This document shows positions 1 to 10,409 of a DNA stretch of 64,000 nt, in pieces. The DNA is from Coleophoma eucalyptorum. Its lineage: Eukaryota > Ascomycota > Leotiomycetes > Helotiales > Dermateaceae. The stretch spans positions 1-64,000 of the forward strand of contig JALRME010000010.1 in NCBI GenBank assembly GCA_026120035.1, given 5' to 3'. Position 1 is the stretch's first letter. The number at the start of each line of letters is the position of its first letter. The notes under the pieces were generated by a model, which was not told the DNA's origin, did no database searches, and was given only the letters and a program-made list of their open reading frames with translations. The translations under genes and the position numbers were made by a program.

Positions 1-96
1 GGTGGTCACCCACCCAACTACTAATCTACCGATCTGAGGCTTATGTATGGCAGAGCGGACGGGATGCCCAGTTCTCCTCAGTCTATGGTCGTATGT
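1..96 (-). rRNA. 5S ribosomal RNA gene, cut by window start
   Basis: The reverse complement begins ACATACGACCATAG at position 96, the conserved 5' end of filamentous-ascomycete 5S rRNA. It continues through the landmarks CATCCCGTCCGCTCT (loop A/helix III region) and TTAGTAGTTGGGTGGGTGACC (split here by the usual motif boundaries, about positions 5-25). CTGAGG and CCTCAG can pair as an internal helix. About 96 of the expected roughly 119 nt are inside the window; the 3' end and T-run terminator lie beyond position 1. A lone 5S gene among protein-coding genes is normal in these fungi, where 5S copies are dispersed rather than placed in the rDNA repeat. Transcription would be by RNA polymerase III from internal promoter boxes. 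The sequence looks intact, so it is probably functional. Confidence 0.88.
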
Positions 97-395
97 AATA
101 GTGACCTTCTAATTTGGAATTATATACACTTAACCTCAGACTCTACCTTAATTAGGCAAAGCAAGTATTGGCAGATACGTTGTAATGGCTCCTGCTCTGC
201 TGAATCAATACCTTGGCGGCGTTAAACTTCCAAAGTCTTTGCTATTCCCCAGATCGCCCTTCTGCAACCTTCTTGGGAGACAGCACGATTCATCGAGGAT
301 GAGGAGTGGGCGGGAGAAGTTAGGAGAAGAAGGTGAGATATAGTTAATATATAGAACCAATCAGCCGCACAAATCCAGAGTTTGATGTATGTATT

Positions 396-2140
396 TCACG
401 TTAGGACTAAACTTACCCTCTTCCAGTGCGAGTCCCACCAATGTGAAAATTGGCCATCCTGACTAGGGATCTCAATAATCCCCACTCGGGAAAATATCCT
501 TCCATTGGCATTTGGGCTAATAATTAGACCATTCATAAATGACATCACAGGACGATGCTTTCTATCTGTAACACTCTCTCCAAATCCATCAATCGACACC
601 TGAAGAATTCCAAGCGGTTGTTCTCGAGCAGATGGAATGTCCCTGCCCTCCGGATGATGATCAAAAGAGCAAATGATCTGGCCTGGGAAATCTGGAACTC
701 CAGGAGATGGTGAACACATCGGATTCATCCACCATCGATGGCTTTTCAGCGGCTTCCAATACGCGTTGTGCCATATCATGTCATTGTCACCGAAGGCTGA
801 GAATGTAATAAGTGGTGCTTCGACTATTAATTTGCCAGAAGTGACACTGCCGTACGGATCGTTATTCTTGAGATCGATCTCGCAGTCAAGGAGTCGAAGC
901 ACATTTTCTGCGCTGCTGTCTTCAACCGTTGTACAAGAAGCGCAGATACCGTAATCTTTGTAACCATCGAGTATATTAACAGAAATTGGATCATATTCGT
1001 TTCTCAGGCGGCGTTTGAGAGGGACCTCTTTAGGTGTCGACTCAAGCGCGGCCCATGTCCATGACGGCACAGCTGGTGAACCTTGGGCTCGACCAAAACA
1101 AGACCAAAGCAGGCCACGATGAATGTCTTCCAACCAGATTCCGGCCTTGTACTGGAAGTTCCATTTCGAGTTGTATTTCCTGGCGATCCCGGAAAGTACT
1201 ATCAAGCGGTCGCTTTCGAACGTCAAATGTCTGTTGGAGTATTCGCTGACCTTCTCATACCATATAGCTTGCTCGAAAAATTGAATTCAAGGATGAAATG
1301 GAAAATCCGTAACTAGAAATGTCTCTCGTTGGGTTAGCCTCTAGCAGTTGATGCTCTCGACAACGCCAATTCAAGCTGTTCTGTAGTAAAATGAAGAAGA
1401 CGCTGTGAGAGTAACACTTCTTGAAACGTCCAAGCCCGTTTGTTTAAGGGAGATTGTTGGTAAGCCGAAAATTTCCGCTGTGACATCCAAATTTTCTCTA
1501 TGTCTTTCATGTTTTCGTAATTAAAGGGCAGTTCGATGGCCTTGCAGGATTCGTGTCTTTTCGTAGCTAAAAACCCTTCTCCTGCTTCCAAAGCGAAATC
1601 AGCAGATATGGTGAGGCTAGCATTTCCGTAGTATTCCTGTATCTGAGACGATTCTGAAGCCCAATCGTGGGTGGAGTCCTGTAAAATGCAGATTGAATCT
1701 ACCCAGAGATACTGGTAGCCTAAGTGCTGTCTGACCAAGATAGCATCTCTAATAGTCTATGGAAGGGATATCATGTCAAGGGCTTTGGTTGCATCAGAGA
1801 AGTTTTCTGTAGTGACTTTGAACACAGGAGCTGTGCCCCAAGTATAGCTTAAAGCAATATAATATCCGAGCTCGCCATTACTTACATAGAGGCGCGGGTC
1901 AGCACCTCCATTTGGTGTTTCAATGTCGATCACTCGAGTGGGTAAAGTTGACCCCCCAAGATTCGGTTTACACAAACTCTTGTGATGCTTGAGGCATGTT
2001 GTGACCCACTGACTGGCAAGTGTCAAACAACCCTTAGAGTCAGGCGTCGGATGGATTTCTCGACCTTGGATGAAGCGCTTCAATTTTTCTGAGCTGGATG
2101 TTTGATGAATAAAGAGTTTGAAATTTGCTTGCGGGTTAGA
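396..2140 (-). pseudogene. HET-domain (heterokaryon incompatibility) protein, degraded
   Basis: Reverse-strand frames carry the hallmark HET blocks in order: a SQWVTTCLKHHKSLC-type lead-in, YYIALSYTWG (about 1860), TIRDAILV followed by YLWVDSICILQDS (about 1690), GNASLTISA (about 1620), RAWTFQEVLLSQRLLHF (about 1420), WRCRE (about 1360), then DRLIVLSGIAR (about 1215) and PSWTWAA. HET proteins trigger cell death between incompatible strains. The reading is broken. An in-frame TAG lies at 1757-1759 between ISLP and TIRDAIL, where homologues usually have K or Q. Near 1366-1372 the frame must shift to reach WRCRE, and between about 1262 and 1310 it must shift again to reach WYEKV; the second could be a tiny intron but no good one is visible. 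No ATG was found in frame upstream of the first block before a stop at about 2150. Most likely a decayed family member; a sequencing error cannot explain all the breaks easily. Confidence 0.8.
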
Positions 2141-2149
2141 TCAAGGCGG

Positions 2150-5100
2150 ACTTTTAGGCAATAAAAGCACATAACTTTAGCAGAAGCGATATACGTACAG
2201 TGCTTGGCATACAGTCGAACATCTACTCTGAGAATTCTCCTTTCATTCTATGATGAGCTATCTTTATTATACACAACAAACTCTCCTTGGAAATATCCTG
2301 ACCCTTCATTTTCATAAGCAGGATTGGTCAAGTTGAGGTCCTAACTCAATATCTTCGAGAACATGAGGATGACTGCATCGAATCTCCCGAACAAGAAAGC
2401 CACAAAGCTCGCAGCCTCATTCTGCAGATCGAAGTAAATCTGCTCCGCTAGCATGGTGCTTGTGGCCCTTGTCATAGCCCCAAGGGTTTTCGTTATACTG
2501 GAGATGATCAAACTGTGCTTGCTCAAAGTCAATGGCGCGGCAGTGATAGCAAAGCATCATAAATTAAATCGAGTCCCTTGTATTTTGGGTAAAGATTAAC
2601 TCTGCTATGCACTACAGAAGACTGCGTAAAAAATCAGTTTTTTGCACTTGTATGTGGAGCTATATGAAGAAATTGTTGAGAATGATGAAGATATGTAAAA
2701 GATGAGAGAAAAAGCAAAGTACCCAAACTAACCCACACGTTCCACTGGCCCATTCTACCTGGCAAACTTTATCGGAGATTGCAACCAGGACAATGGTTCA
2801 CATTTTGTGGCTTGTTAGCTATCCTGCCTGGGTTACTTATAGCAGCCTCAAGCACAAACTCGATTCGAAAACGCATTTCCTGTATATATGACAGAAGCCT
2901 CAGGATCATCCAGTGCTTGATTGTTGAGGGAGTTCTTCGCTAAATCCGTGCTGGATTTGGCCAATAAAACATTGATTCTATCAACAATAGCTGATGGTAA
3001 TTCTGATAGCAGCAGCTTACTACAGGCTGCTCTAGCTATGAGGACTGGTCACCACCTTGATGGATTCAGTTCTCTGATCGTCTTGCTACCCATAACTTTA
3101 TCAGGGAGCATTCTTGGTGAAAGTACCATAGCTACCGCTCAAAGCGAGAGAGTTTTGCTGCTGGCTGCCGGCATATCTGGGCCTATGCTACCTGTACAGC
3201 TAAGTAGTGATTCAACAAACCGGTCGAAAGAAGAACATCTGCTGTCAATACTCGGGACAACCTCCAGTATACACCGCTACGCTGTGCAACTTCTAGGAAC
3301 CATAAAAGTGTTATTAATACTCTTGTAGCTGCTGCTGCTCAAGAACGGCGCCAAGGTCGGGGGGAAAGATATAGTAAAATCATATATAAGAATCAACCGG
3401 AGACACGTGAACCATAACAGTTTCACTTATACGTAGTTTACAAGCGAGTGGAACATATAACCGAGTGGAACACCTTTTACCTAAACACACCACCTACACT
3501 TCAATACCTTAGACTCTTTAACTGATCCCACGGTTCCCAAGGGAATAGGGGAATCTATACTATTACGGATCGTAATTCAAAGGATTGCTTTACGTATTGC
3601 AAGAACAACGTATGTATCAGTTTAAAGTAGTCAATAGTGTTGAATCATCTTAAGTTGGATCAAAGTGTTATCTCGTTAGACTAGCCATGACTAATACAGG
3701 TACAAGTACCAATCTATGGTCGGTGAAGCGAAGTTATTATTGGGGAGAATCAACTAGACATTGAGAAAGAACAGATCGCAGTCCAGTAAATCTTCTGGAG
3801 GTCTAAAGTACTGGGTAAGCGATCACTTCCAAAAGCGGAGAAGGCAACCAGCTCTGAGCGGGTGGAAACCCTAATCCAATTCACTGCTGGCTATCCCTCC
3901 TACTGTAACTAATAAGGCTAGCAATCCTAAGCTGTGTACTCGTCTCCCAATCTCTTGTCTTCGCATTTCTCTTACCTTCCTTTAGCATATACAGAAGTAC
4001 TTTGAAGGATCACAGTTCACATGTTTACAACATGTCTATGTCCTTTTCAAGAGCAGTGATTGGATTTACTATCATGCCGTGGCCCTCATAATGCCAATCC
4101 GAGCAGACCTGACTCTTAAAACTCCCGATTGTCCTCAAGCAACGTCGCTACACCCTCCAAATACCACAGGAGAGGGAAAGTTAATATTCCGAGCAGGGAA
4201 AATTTTCGGTGTATGGAGATTTATCTATATGAGACATAGTTCTTGCAGCGTAGGCGAGAAGTACAGGGCTACTATCTTATATGCAAAACACAATTTATGA
4301 CGTATGGTGATACAGCTTCAGTGTGAAGCAGATATAGAGAGATTCAACTGATGGACAGATCTCTACTCAGGTCGTAGAATTAATTTTGTGTTTTGGGAAA
4401 ACCACAAATGTTCATGCCCAGGACCGAAGCGCCACTTATGATAATGCTAAGGCGAATCTCGCTATGAAGACTCTTACCGTACCCCATCACGCCCATCAAC
4501 CTCAGCTGTTTAACAGCACAAGCCGTAAAGCCAAATCCGAATTCATTTTAGTACATATTCCAACTCCTCCCTTACCAGAAGATGATTCACTTTCTGAACT
4601 GAAATCCATCATGAATTTGAAGTAACTATCGTTGACTTCTTTCGGGGAGAACATGAGCATAGAGGGCAGCAAACAGCTCCAGTGTACATGTACATATTAT
4701 ATGCGGAAGAGGTCTAGAGGTGATTATGATTAACGAGTAAGAATTCGACGGAAATTGGAATACATAGCGCTGAGGTTTTAATCTCAAGTAGATTTAAGTT
4801 ACCACAAAGTGCGACTGGGCCGCCTGTATTGAAACTAGGTATAGTCTTTCCGCTTTAGAACTTGGTTCACACCAAGGGATGTTAGCGCACAGACGAATAC
4901 GATGGCTCTTGATTTGCCATGTGCGTGCAAGTTGCTGTATGTCCTTGATTGGGTTTCGTTCATCGTAGTAGTACATGATATGTTCAGGAATACCCTCTCA
5001 TCAAGATGTCGAGAATGCAGTAAAAGCCCCTCTAAGATGACTCAAAGAGGCACGTTCTCGGCGAAGAGACCGTCTATTGGCACTCGGAGACTTCAGCTAT

Positions 5101-5712
5101 TGGTTCTTCTTGAGGGAGGTAGATTTGGGGAAGAATCGTTGTCAGATCGTAAAGTGAGGTTGGTCGCTTCGAAACGCGGGGTGGCGATCTGTGGGATTTG
5201 TGGGGTCAATGGAATGAAGTATACAGTCGCGAGGTATCATGGTTCGACCGAAAGCAGCTGCCATATCAAGGAATGCATGTGTACAGGTGAACACAATGGA
5301 CTGAGAAGATATTTCTTGAATTTCTACGCGCGTGCAAGTTGCTTTAAGTTCTCGATGATGAAAGAAAGAGAAGACGTACAAGAAAGAAAAGAAGATATGG
5401 ATGCTAGCGCCATGTGTGTGCTGGGCCTCAAGCCTCAGGCCATAACAGTTCATGAAGGGTTTGCTGAGTATAGATCTGAACCAGCAATACATACAAGAGA
5501 AATAAAACCCAGTCTTGGGTTACACGACGCCACCGGTCAACAATATCAGGCTTTGGCAATGTACTCATCTTTCATGAGGTCGTTAGGTAAGGTAGGTAGA
5601 GATGTCAAATTGAGATTAGGATCTGTAACTGAATACTCGTACTGCTACAATTTTATCTGTTTCATTGCTCTCTCTGTAAGGGCTATCCTCTCAATCAAAT
5701 CGGAAGTGATAA
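2150..5712. other. gene-poor stretch without a convincing gene
   Basis: No family was recognised in these 3.5 kb. Open stretches exist but none has motifs: 2921-3328 on the plus strand (135 codons, Leu/Ser-rich), 2341-2532 on the minus strand, 4386-4625 plus, and 4902-5780 plus (292 codons, running antisense into the last P450 exon). Read antisense, 2921-3328 has stops that could come from CAG or CGA by C-to-T change, so a decayed element is possible. An 11-bp direct repeat CGAGTGGAACA occurs at 3445-3455 and 3462-3472. The AT-rich composition and lack of splice-joined frames suggest relic DNA. Confidence 0.4.
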
Positions 5713-7489
5713 CTACCTCCGCTTCACAACCTTCACAAATATCCCGGATTGATGGAAGAACCCATTTCCTTGACTCTTAAATGGCGTTGCAGGATCTGTC
5801 AAAGTCATATCAAATCGCCGCATGAACTATATAACCATTAGCATCAAATCAGGATAACCAAGTATCGTTACGTCTTGACATACTGTCGGAATGACTTTAT
5901 TCAACTCCATTACTGCCAAAGTCCTTCCCAAGCATCCATATCTACCATTACCGAAGATCAATTCGTGAGTTCTTTCCATTTTCAACAGCTGATCCGAACC
6001 AGGTTTCAGCTCAAGCCATCTCTCAGGCCTAAAAACTCTTGCATCATCGCCATAGACTTCTTTATTTTGCTGTGTTCCCCAAGCAGACCATCCAATTCTA
6101 GTTCCACCAGGAATAAATCTGCCGTCTTCCAAAGTTTCTCCCTCTGTGGGAACCCATTTAGTTGCAATACCAATACCGGGTGGCCAGATTCTCAACCCTT
6201 CCTTAATAACTGCTTGTAGATACGGTAGCTTTATCGCTTCGGCTTCTGAGATAATTGGATTTGATAGCTGGTTACCCTTTTCTGCAGCATCGATTTCGGT
6301 ACGTAGTTTCATATAGACTAGTGGGTTGGTCATGATGTAGTACATAATCATTCGAATTGCTGTTGATGTTGAGTCGGCACCAGCCATAACCTGTACAAGA
6401 CCTATGGCCACATATTAACATTACTGTATAGAGAATCATGCCCGGAATATACTTGCTTTCGCCTTCAGCCTCTAATTGGGTTAAACCATGTCTCATAAAA
6501 CTTCCGAGCATATCTTGCACATCGTCGGCACCTGAAGCATATCGTTTTGCAACAGATCCCTGGGCGGCCCCAATCATCTTCCCCATAGGAGAGCCGTCGT
6601 TTGCTGCTGGAGATATAAACTTCTTCACACGGGGATTGTTCAGTATAGCCGCGATCCAAGTGATGTTTGAATTTAGTTCCATCAACGGCATGATCGGAGT
6701 GATTGATTTGATATAGTCGTAGAGATCCGCATCCGCATCAAGGAAGCCAAATGGAGAACCAAATGCTAGCTCTGTGATAACATCAAGGGTAAAGAATGAA
6801 CATATACCGGCGAGATCCAAGACTTTGAAATCCGTGTCGTTGGATACGTATTTTGACTCTATCAAATGAACGAGATGCAGGATCTGGTCATCTACGGACT
6901 TTTCACGACCCGGAGTATCCTTTCCCGAGTACTACAGATGGCAATGTTCAATTAGCGGTGTTCAGCTTAAGCCTAGATCTACAATAGAAGTACGTACAGC
7001 GTTGAATACTTTACGACGATACTCAGCATGCTTTTTCTCATCTGTTTCAGAGATGCTGTTGTTTACTCTTGGGTCAAGTCTTAACGCCTCATTCCATTCT
7101 GATCGGGCGTATGTAGACCGCGCCATACCAATCTTTCGCAGCAGATTTGCGTCATTGGTCATAAGGAGATTTGGCCCAACTCGTGCCACATTGCCTAGAT
7201 GGTTTGTGTTAATGGACCAACAGTCGTCTGATATCGCCCGATCTGGGTAAAGACGCAGCATACCGTATTGATCATTCACGTCCCGCATCGCAGTATGTAT
7301 ACGACTCTCCCAAGTCACTTTTGCCAGCCATAGTTCAGATAAGGATGCCCAGAAGGGACCTTTGAAGTGCGCGAGTCGCCGATAGGCGAGATATTTTCGT
7401 GTACAATAGATTATCCCCAAGCCCAGTAGAGCCACCATACAGAGACGTGTTAGGCACAGGGCACTTGAAACGGTCGAAAAAGAAGTCAT
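5713..7489 (-). CDS. cytochrome P450 monooxygenase
   Basis: Model: exons 7489-6998, 6931-6457, 6401-5884 and 5826-5713, 532 aa. An N-terminal hydrophobic anchor (about residues 8-28) places it in the ER membrane. The I-helix motif is AGADSTS (about 329-335), the K-helix ExxR is EGLR (390-393), followed by a FRPERW block (446-451) and the haem-binding FGNGRYGCLG with Cys at about 479. The sequence resembles the pisatin-demethylase/benzoate-hydroxylase-like P450s; the substrate cannot be told. Introns 1 and 3 are GT..AG (66 and 57 nt). Intron 2 (6456-6402) only keeps frame and motif if it begins GCAAGT, a GC-AG intron; the GT one base pair downstream gives the wrong phase. The last exon encodes the usual RRFD..L C-terminal block and would be missed without the intron at 5883-5827. 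It is divergent from the LaeA-like methyltransferase and would need the reductase encoded at 43.8 kb. Confidence 0.9.
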
Positions 7490-7920
7490 TTTGGTTGGAA
7501 GATTTTATGCCAAAGTTGGAAAAACGGGAGATGGAAAAATGAGCAACGTTGCAAAAGAAAACCAACAAATATACGTAAGGAGCTAGTTGCAGTTTACCCA
7601 TTATCAGTATCTGCAGAAGGATACAAGAGGAGGCACAGTGCCGAGCAATCACAAATGCAAACGGAAGGTCGACTTCTCATACCCGACCCACCCCTGCAGG
7701 TAACAACGGCTCAGATTACGCGGAATTTTTGTGGAGAGCCATCGACGAAGTCACTGCCCAGGACTTATAAAATCCTGAACCTCTTTATTTTCGTGTTACT
7801 TGTGCGTCTAGTCTTGATAAAAAAGAATAGCAGGCCTCTCTGAACAAACTTTGCACGTATCGCTAGTACAAATTTGTCCAGTTCAATATTTTTTCCGCTT
7901 GTTAGATCCACATTGCAGTT
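7490..7920. promoter_or_regulatory. shared divergent promoter, P450 and LaeA-like gene
   Basis: The 431 bp between the two start codons must hold both promoters. A TATA-like TATAAAA lies at 7766-7772, about 150 bp before the methyltransferase ATG. The sequence cannot show which regulator binds. The arrangement would suit joint control of the pair. Confidence 0.5.
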
Positions 7921-9195
7921 ATGACTGAACCAATTACTGCTCTGCCAAATGACAATGTAAGGTCTCTATTAAAGTCGAGAAAGCAGTCACTAACTCATAT
8001 CTGCACGTAGGATGACCTTGACTCCGGCTATGGAGACAGCTCGTACGCTAATTCTTTTCAACAAGAAACCATAGTATCTAAATCAAATGTGAAATAGGGA
8101 TCTCTCTACTAGTTCGATATCCTCAAGTGTATACGCATATACGGAAGAAAATGGCCGGACATATCATGCGTATGAGGCAGGAAAGTATTATCAACCAAAC
8201 GATGAACGTGAAAAGGAACGGATGGATATACACTATCACGCAATCCGGTTGACTTTCAATGACACTGCTATTTTTGCACCTATAGGTCCACACCCAGAAC
8301 AAATCTTAGACCAAGGCACCGGGGTGAGTTTTCAATCTAGGTATTATATTCTGTGCGCTTCAATGGTTGTAAGAATGCTATTGAAGATAACCAGTCCTCC
8401 ATTTTCAAGCGCTCACAATTTCTAATTGTTATTTTACCCTAGACAGGGATTTGGGCAATGGATGCTGGCGACCTCTATCCATCTGCAAGAGTAATTGGTA
8501 CAGTAAGTTATGCTTGAAAAATTGTGTCTGTTCATTGAAGAAAAGTCTTTTTGATGGATACCGGCTCTTGTCAATCGGTCTTAACCCGAGGAATATAGGA
8601 TTTATCACCTATACAACCAAGCTGGGTTCCACCTAATGTGGAGTTTCGGGTGGATGATATGGATAAGCCGTGGGTCTTCCAGGATGATTTCTTCGATCTG
8701 GTACACGATAGACTATGCAGTGGCAATGCGATCAAAGATTGGCAAAAATATCTGGCTGAGGCGTACCGAGTTACGAAGCTAGGTGGCTGGACGGAAGCCC
8801 AAGAGTTCGACTTGACTGCCGTATCTGACGATGATTCTCTACCCAAGAACAGTGCTATTGTTCAGTGGCACGAACTCTTTATAAAAGGTGCCTTGATTGC
8901 TGGGATGAACATGCGTGTAGATGGCCCAACTCTCAAGGAGAATTTTGAAAAGGCAGGCTTCATCAATGTCAAAGTCCTTGGGTTTAAAATCCCAATAGGA
9001 CCTTGGGCAAAGGAAAAAAGATTAAGGGAAGCGGGATTGCTGGCATTGGGTGGCTTATTAGACGGTGTAAGTGGGTTGAGTATGGCTGTCTTCACGCGAT
9101 TGCTCGGTTGGTCACAAGAAGAAGTTGAAGTACTACTGGCCCAGGTTAAGTCAGAGTGGAAGGACAAAAAGGTCCACCAGTATTGGCCACTGTAA
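7921..9195 (+). CDS. LaeA-like SAM-dependent methyltransferase
   Basis: Model: exons 7921-7956, 8011-8042, 8098-8323, 8443-8502 and 8599-9195, 316 aa. Motif I reads ILDQGTG|TGIW across the third intron (residues 92-102), and the motif II acidic residue follows in IGTDLSP (Asp about 119). A DDLDSGYGDS-type N-terminal segment and the YHAYEAGKYYQPND block before motif I are typical of the fungal LaeA-like group, as are FDLVHDR, YRVTKLGGW and the C-terminal YWPL. These proteins include the velvet-complex regulator LaeA and many cluster-linked enzymes. The position beside a P450 favours a cluster enzyme or a local paralogue rather than LaeA itself, but this is inference. All introns are GT..AG (54, 55, 119 and 96 nt). 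The acceptor Gln in DQGTG replaces the more usual Leu or Ile. Confidence 0.88.
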
Positions 9196-10409
9196 GTAAT
9201 CTGACTGTTCGCCTTGTCCTACTATCCAACTCTGTTTGAGTTAAATAAAGCTATTTGTTAATAGTGCTGATTGAAGTCTACGTAGCTGGGTTTGTTATGG
9301 GCAGAAGCCGGAGAAGACGACTTAACACTTTTTAATTCAATTTATTTTCCCTTCCCGATCTTTCATTACCACGAACAAAATACTATATTTTCAACCTTGA
9401 TAGTCCTTACCACTTAACCTGTCTCTTGCTCGCCCCCAAAGACAACAGGTGCGATATTCTACAGGTCTAAGCAAGACAATTTACCACATACTACCCGAGT
9501 TGTACATACGGCAGAGCAGACAGGATACCCTGTTCTTGATTGGAGAGCTCAAATGAGAGTTCATATACAGTTCTAATCGACACCAAGAAGCTCTCAGAAC
9601 CAAGATAAAGCAGAGCTCTGAATAGTCTCAAAGCACGAGCTATGATGAACCCAACACGGTGCATATGCGAGAGACCTTCATATCCAAGAATTTCTTGGCA
9701 TATATGGGACCTTGGCACTTGCAACAGTAATATATGTATTTAGCGACAACATATGGTAGGGTAGCTTAAGCGACAGTACATCCTCAATCTACCAATTCTA
9801 CACTATATCCCAAAGTTCGACAATTTGTATAGCCAATTTCTATAATTCTCTAGATCTTAATACTAACGTCTCTATAAGCTGATCATGAAACAAATACAAA
9901 ACGTAATTACCGACTTGTTATTATATGCTAAGTGACTTACCAGGTGACAAAGAAAGTAGCTATGATAAGAGAATATAACCGCCAGGATTCTGCCTCGCTG
10001 ACTTTTCTTTTGTACCCTTGGTCGGGATTCTATCGAGCTTTAATGAAGATTGTAGTCTGCATTGAAGAATTTGCCCGCGGCTGAGGATGCGTTGGAAGGG
10101 TATATTAGCGTAGAAAGGTGTGGAGCTCTACTGTGTTGGCTTGGGCGATAGAAATCGCACAGGCCACAATTGATACAGACTTCATCCTTGTGCAAGCAAA
10201 TAGACATCGTTAATTATAGCATGATTCGTCCGATAGAACACAAGCTTGGAAATCAAAACAGTCCTGCATGGAAATGGTATCATATGAAAACTCCCAACAC
10301 CCTATATACAAGCCAAGTTCCAAAACCCATATGTACATTTGGCATCACCACAACCATTTTCAAACCCATTTTACATACGTTGACAGCCCATTTTATTCCT
10401 AGATCACAA
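9196..10409. other. convergent spacer between methyltransferase and xlnR
   Basis: The 1.2 kb spacer lies between two 3' ends. It holds a 5S-rRNA-like relic at about 9480-9540 (listed separately). The remaining AT-rich sequence shows no coding motif; short frames at 9491-9724 and 10170-10421 are not protein-like. Confidence 0.5.
9480..9540 (-). pseudogene. 5S rRNA-like relic with transition mutations
   Basis: On the reverse strand, about 9536-9503 reads AGAACAGGGTATCCTGTCTG then CTCTGCCGTATGTAC. This aligns base for base with the 5S gene at 1-96 (AGAACTGGGCATCCCGTCCG then CTCTGCCATACATA). Most differences are C/T or A/G transitions. A weaker match continues toward TCGGGTAGTATGTGG. The 5' and 3' ends of a 5S gene are not recognisable, so it cannot be functional. 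C-to-T-rich decay of duplicated 5S sequence is a known effect of repeat-induced point mutation in Neurospora; here it is an inference from one short alignment. Confidence 0.5.

Noticed and set aside
43..225. 60-codon plus-strand frame at the window start
   Set aside because: It overlaps the 5S rRNA gene in antisense and has no protein features.
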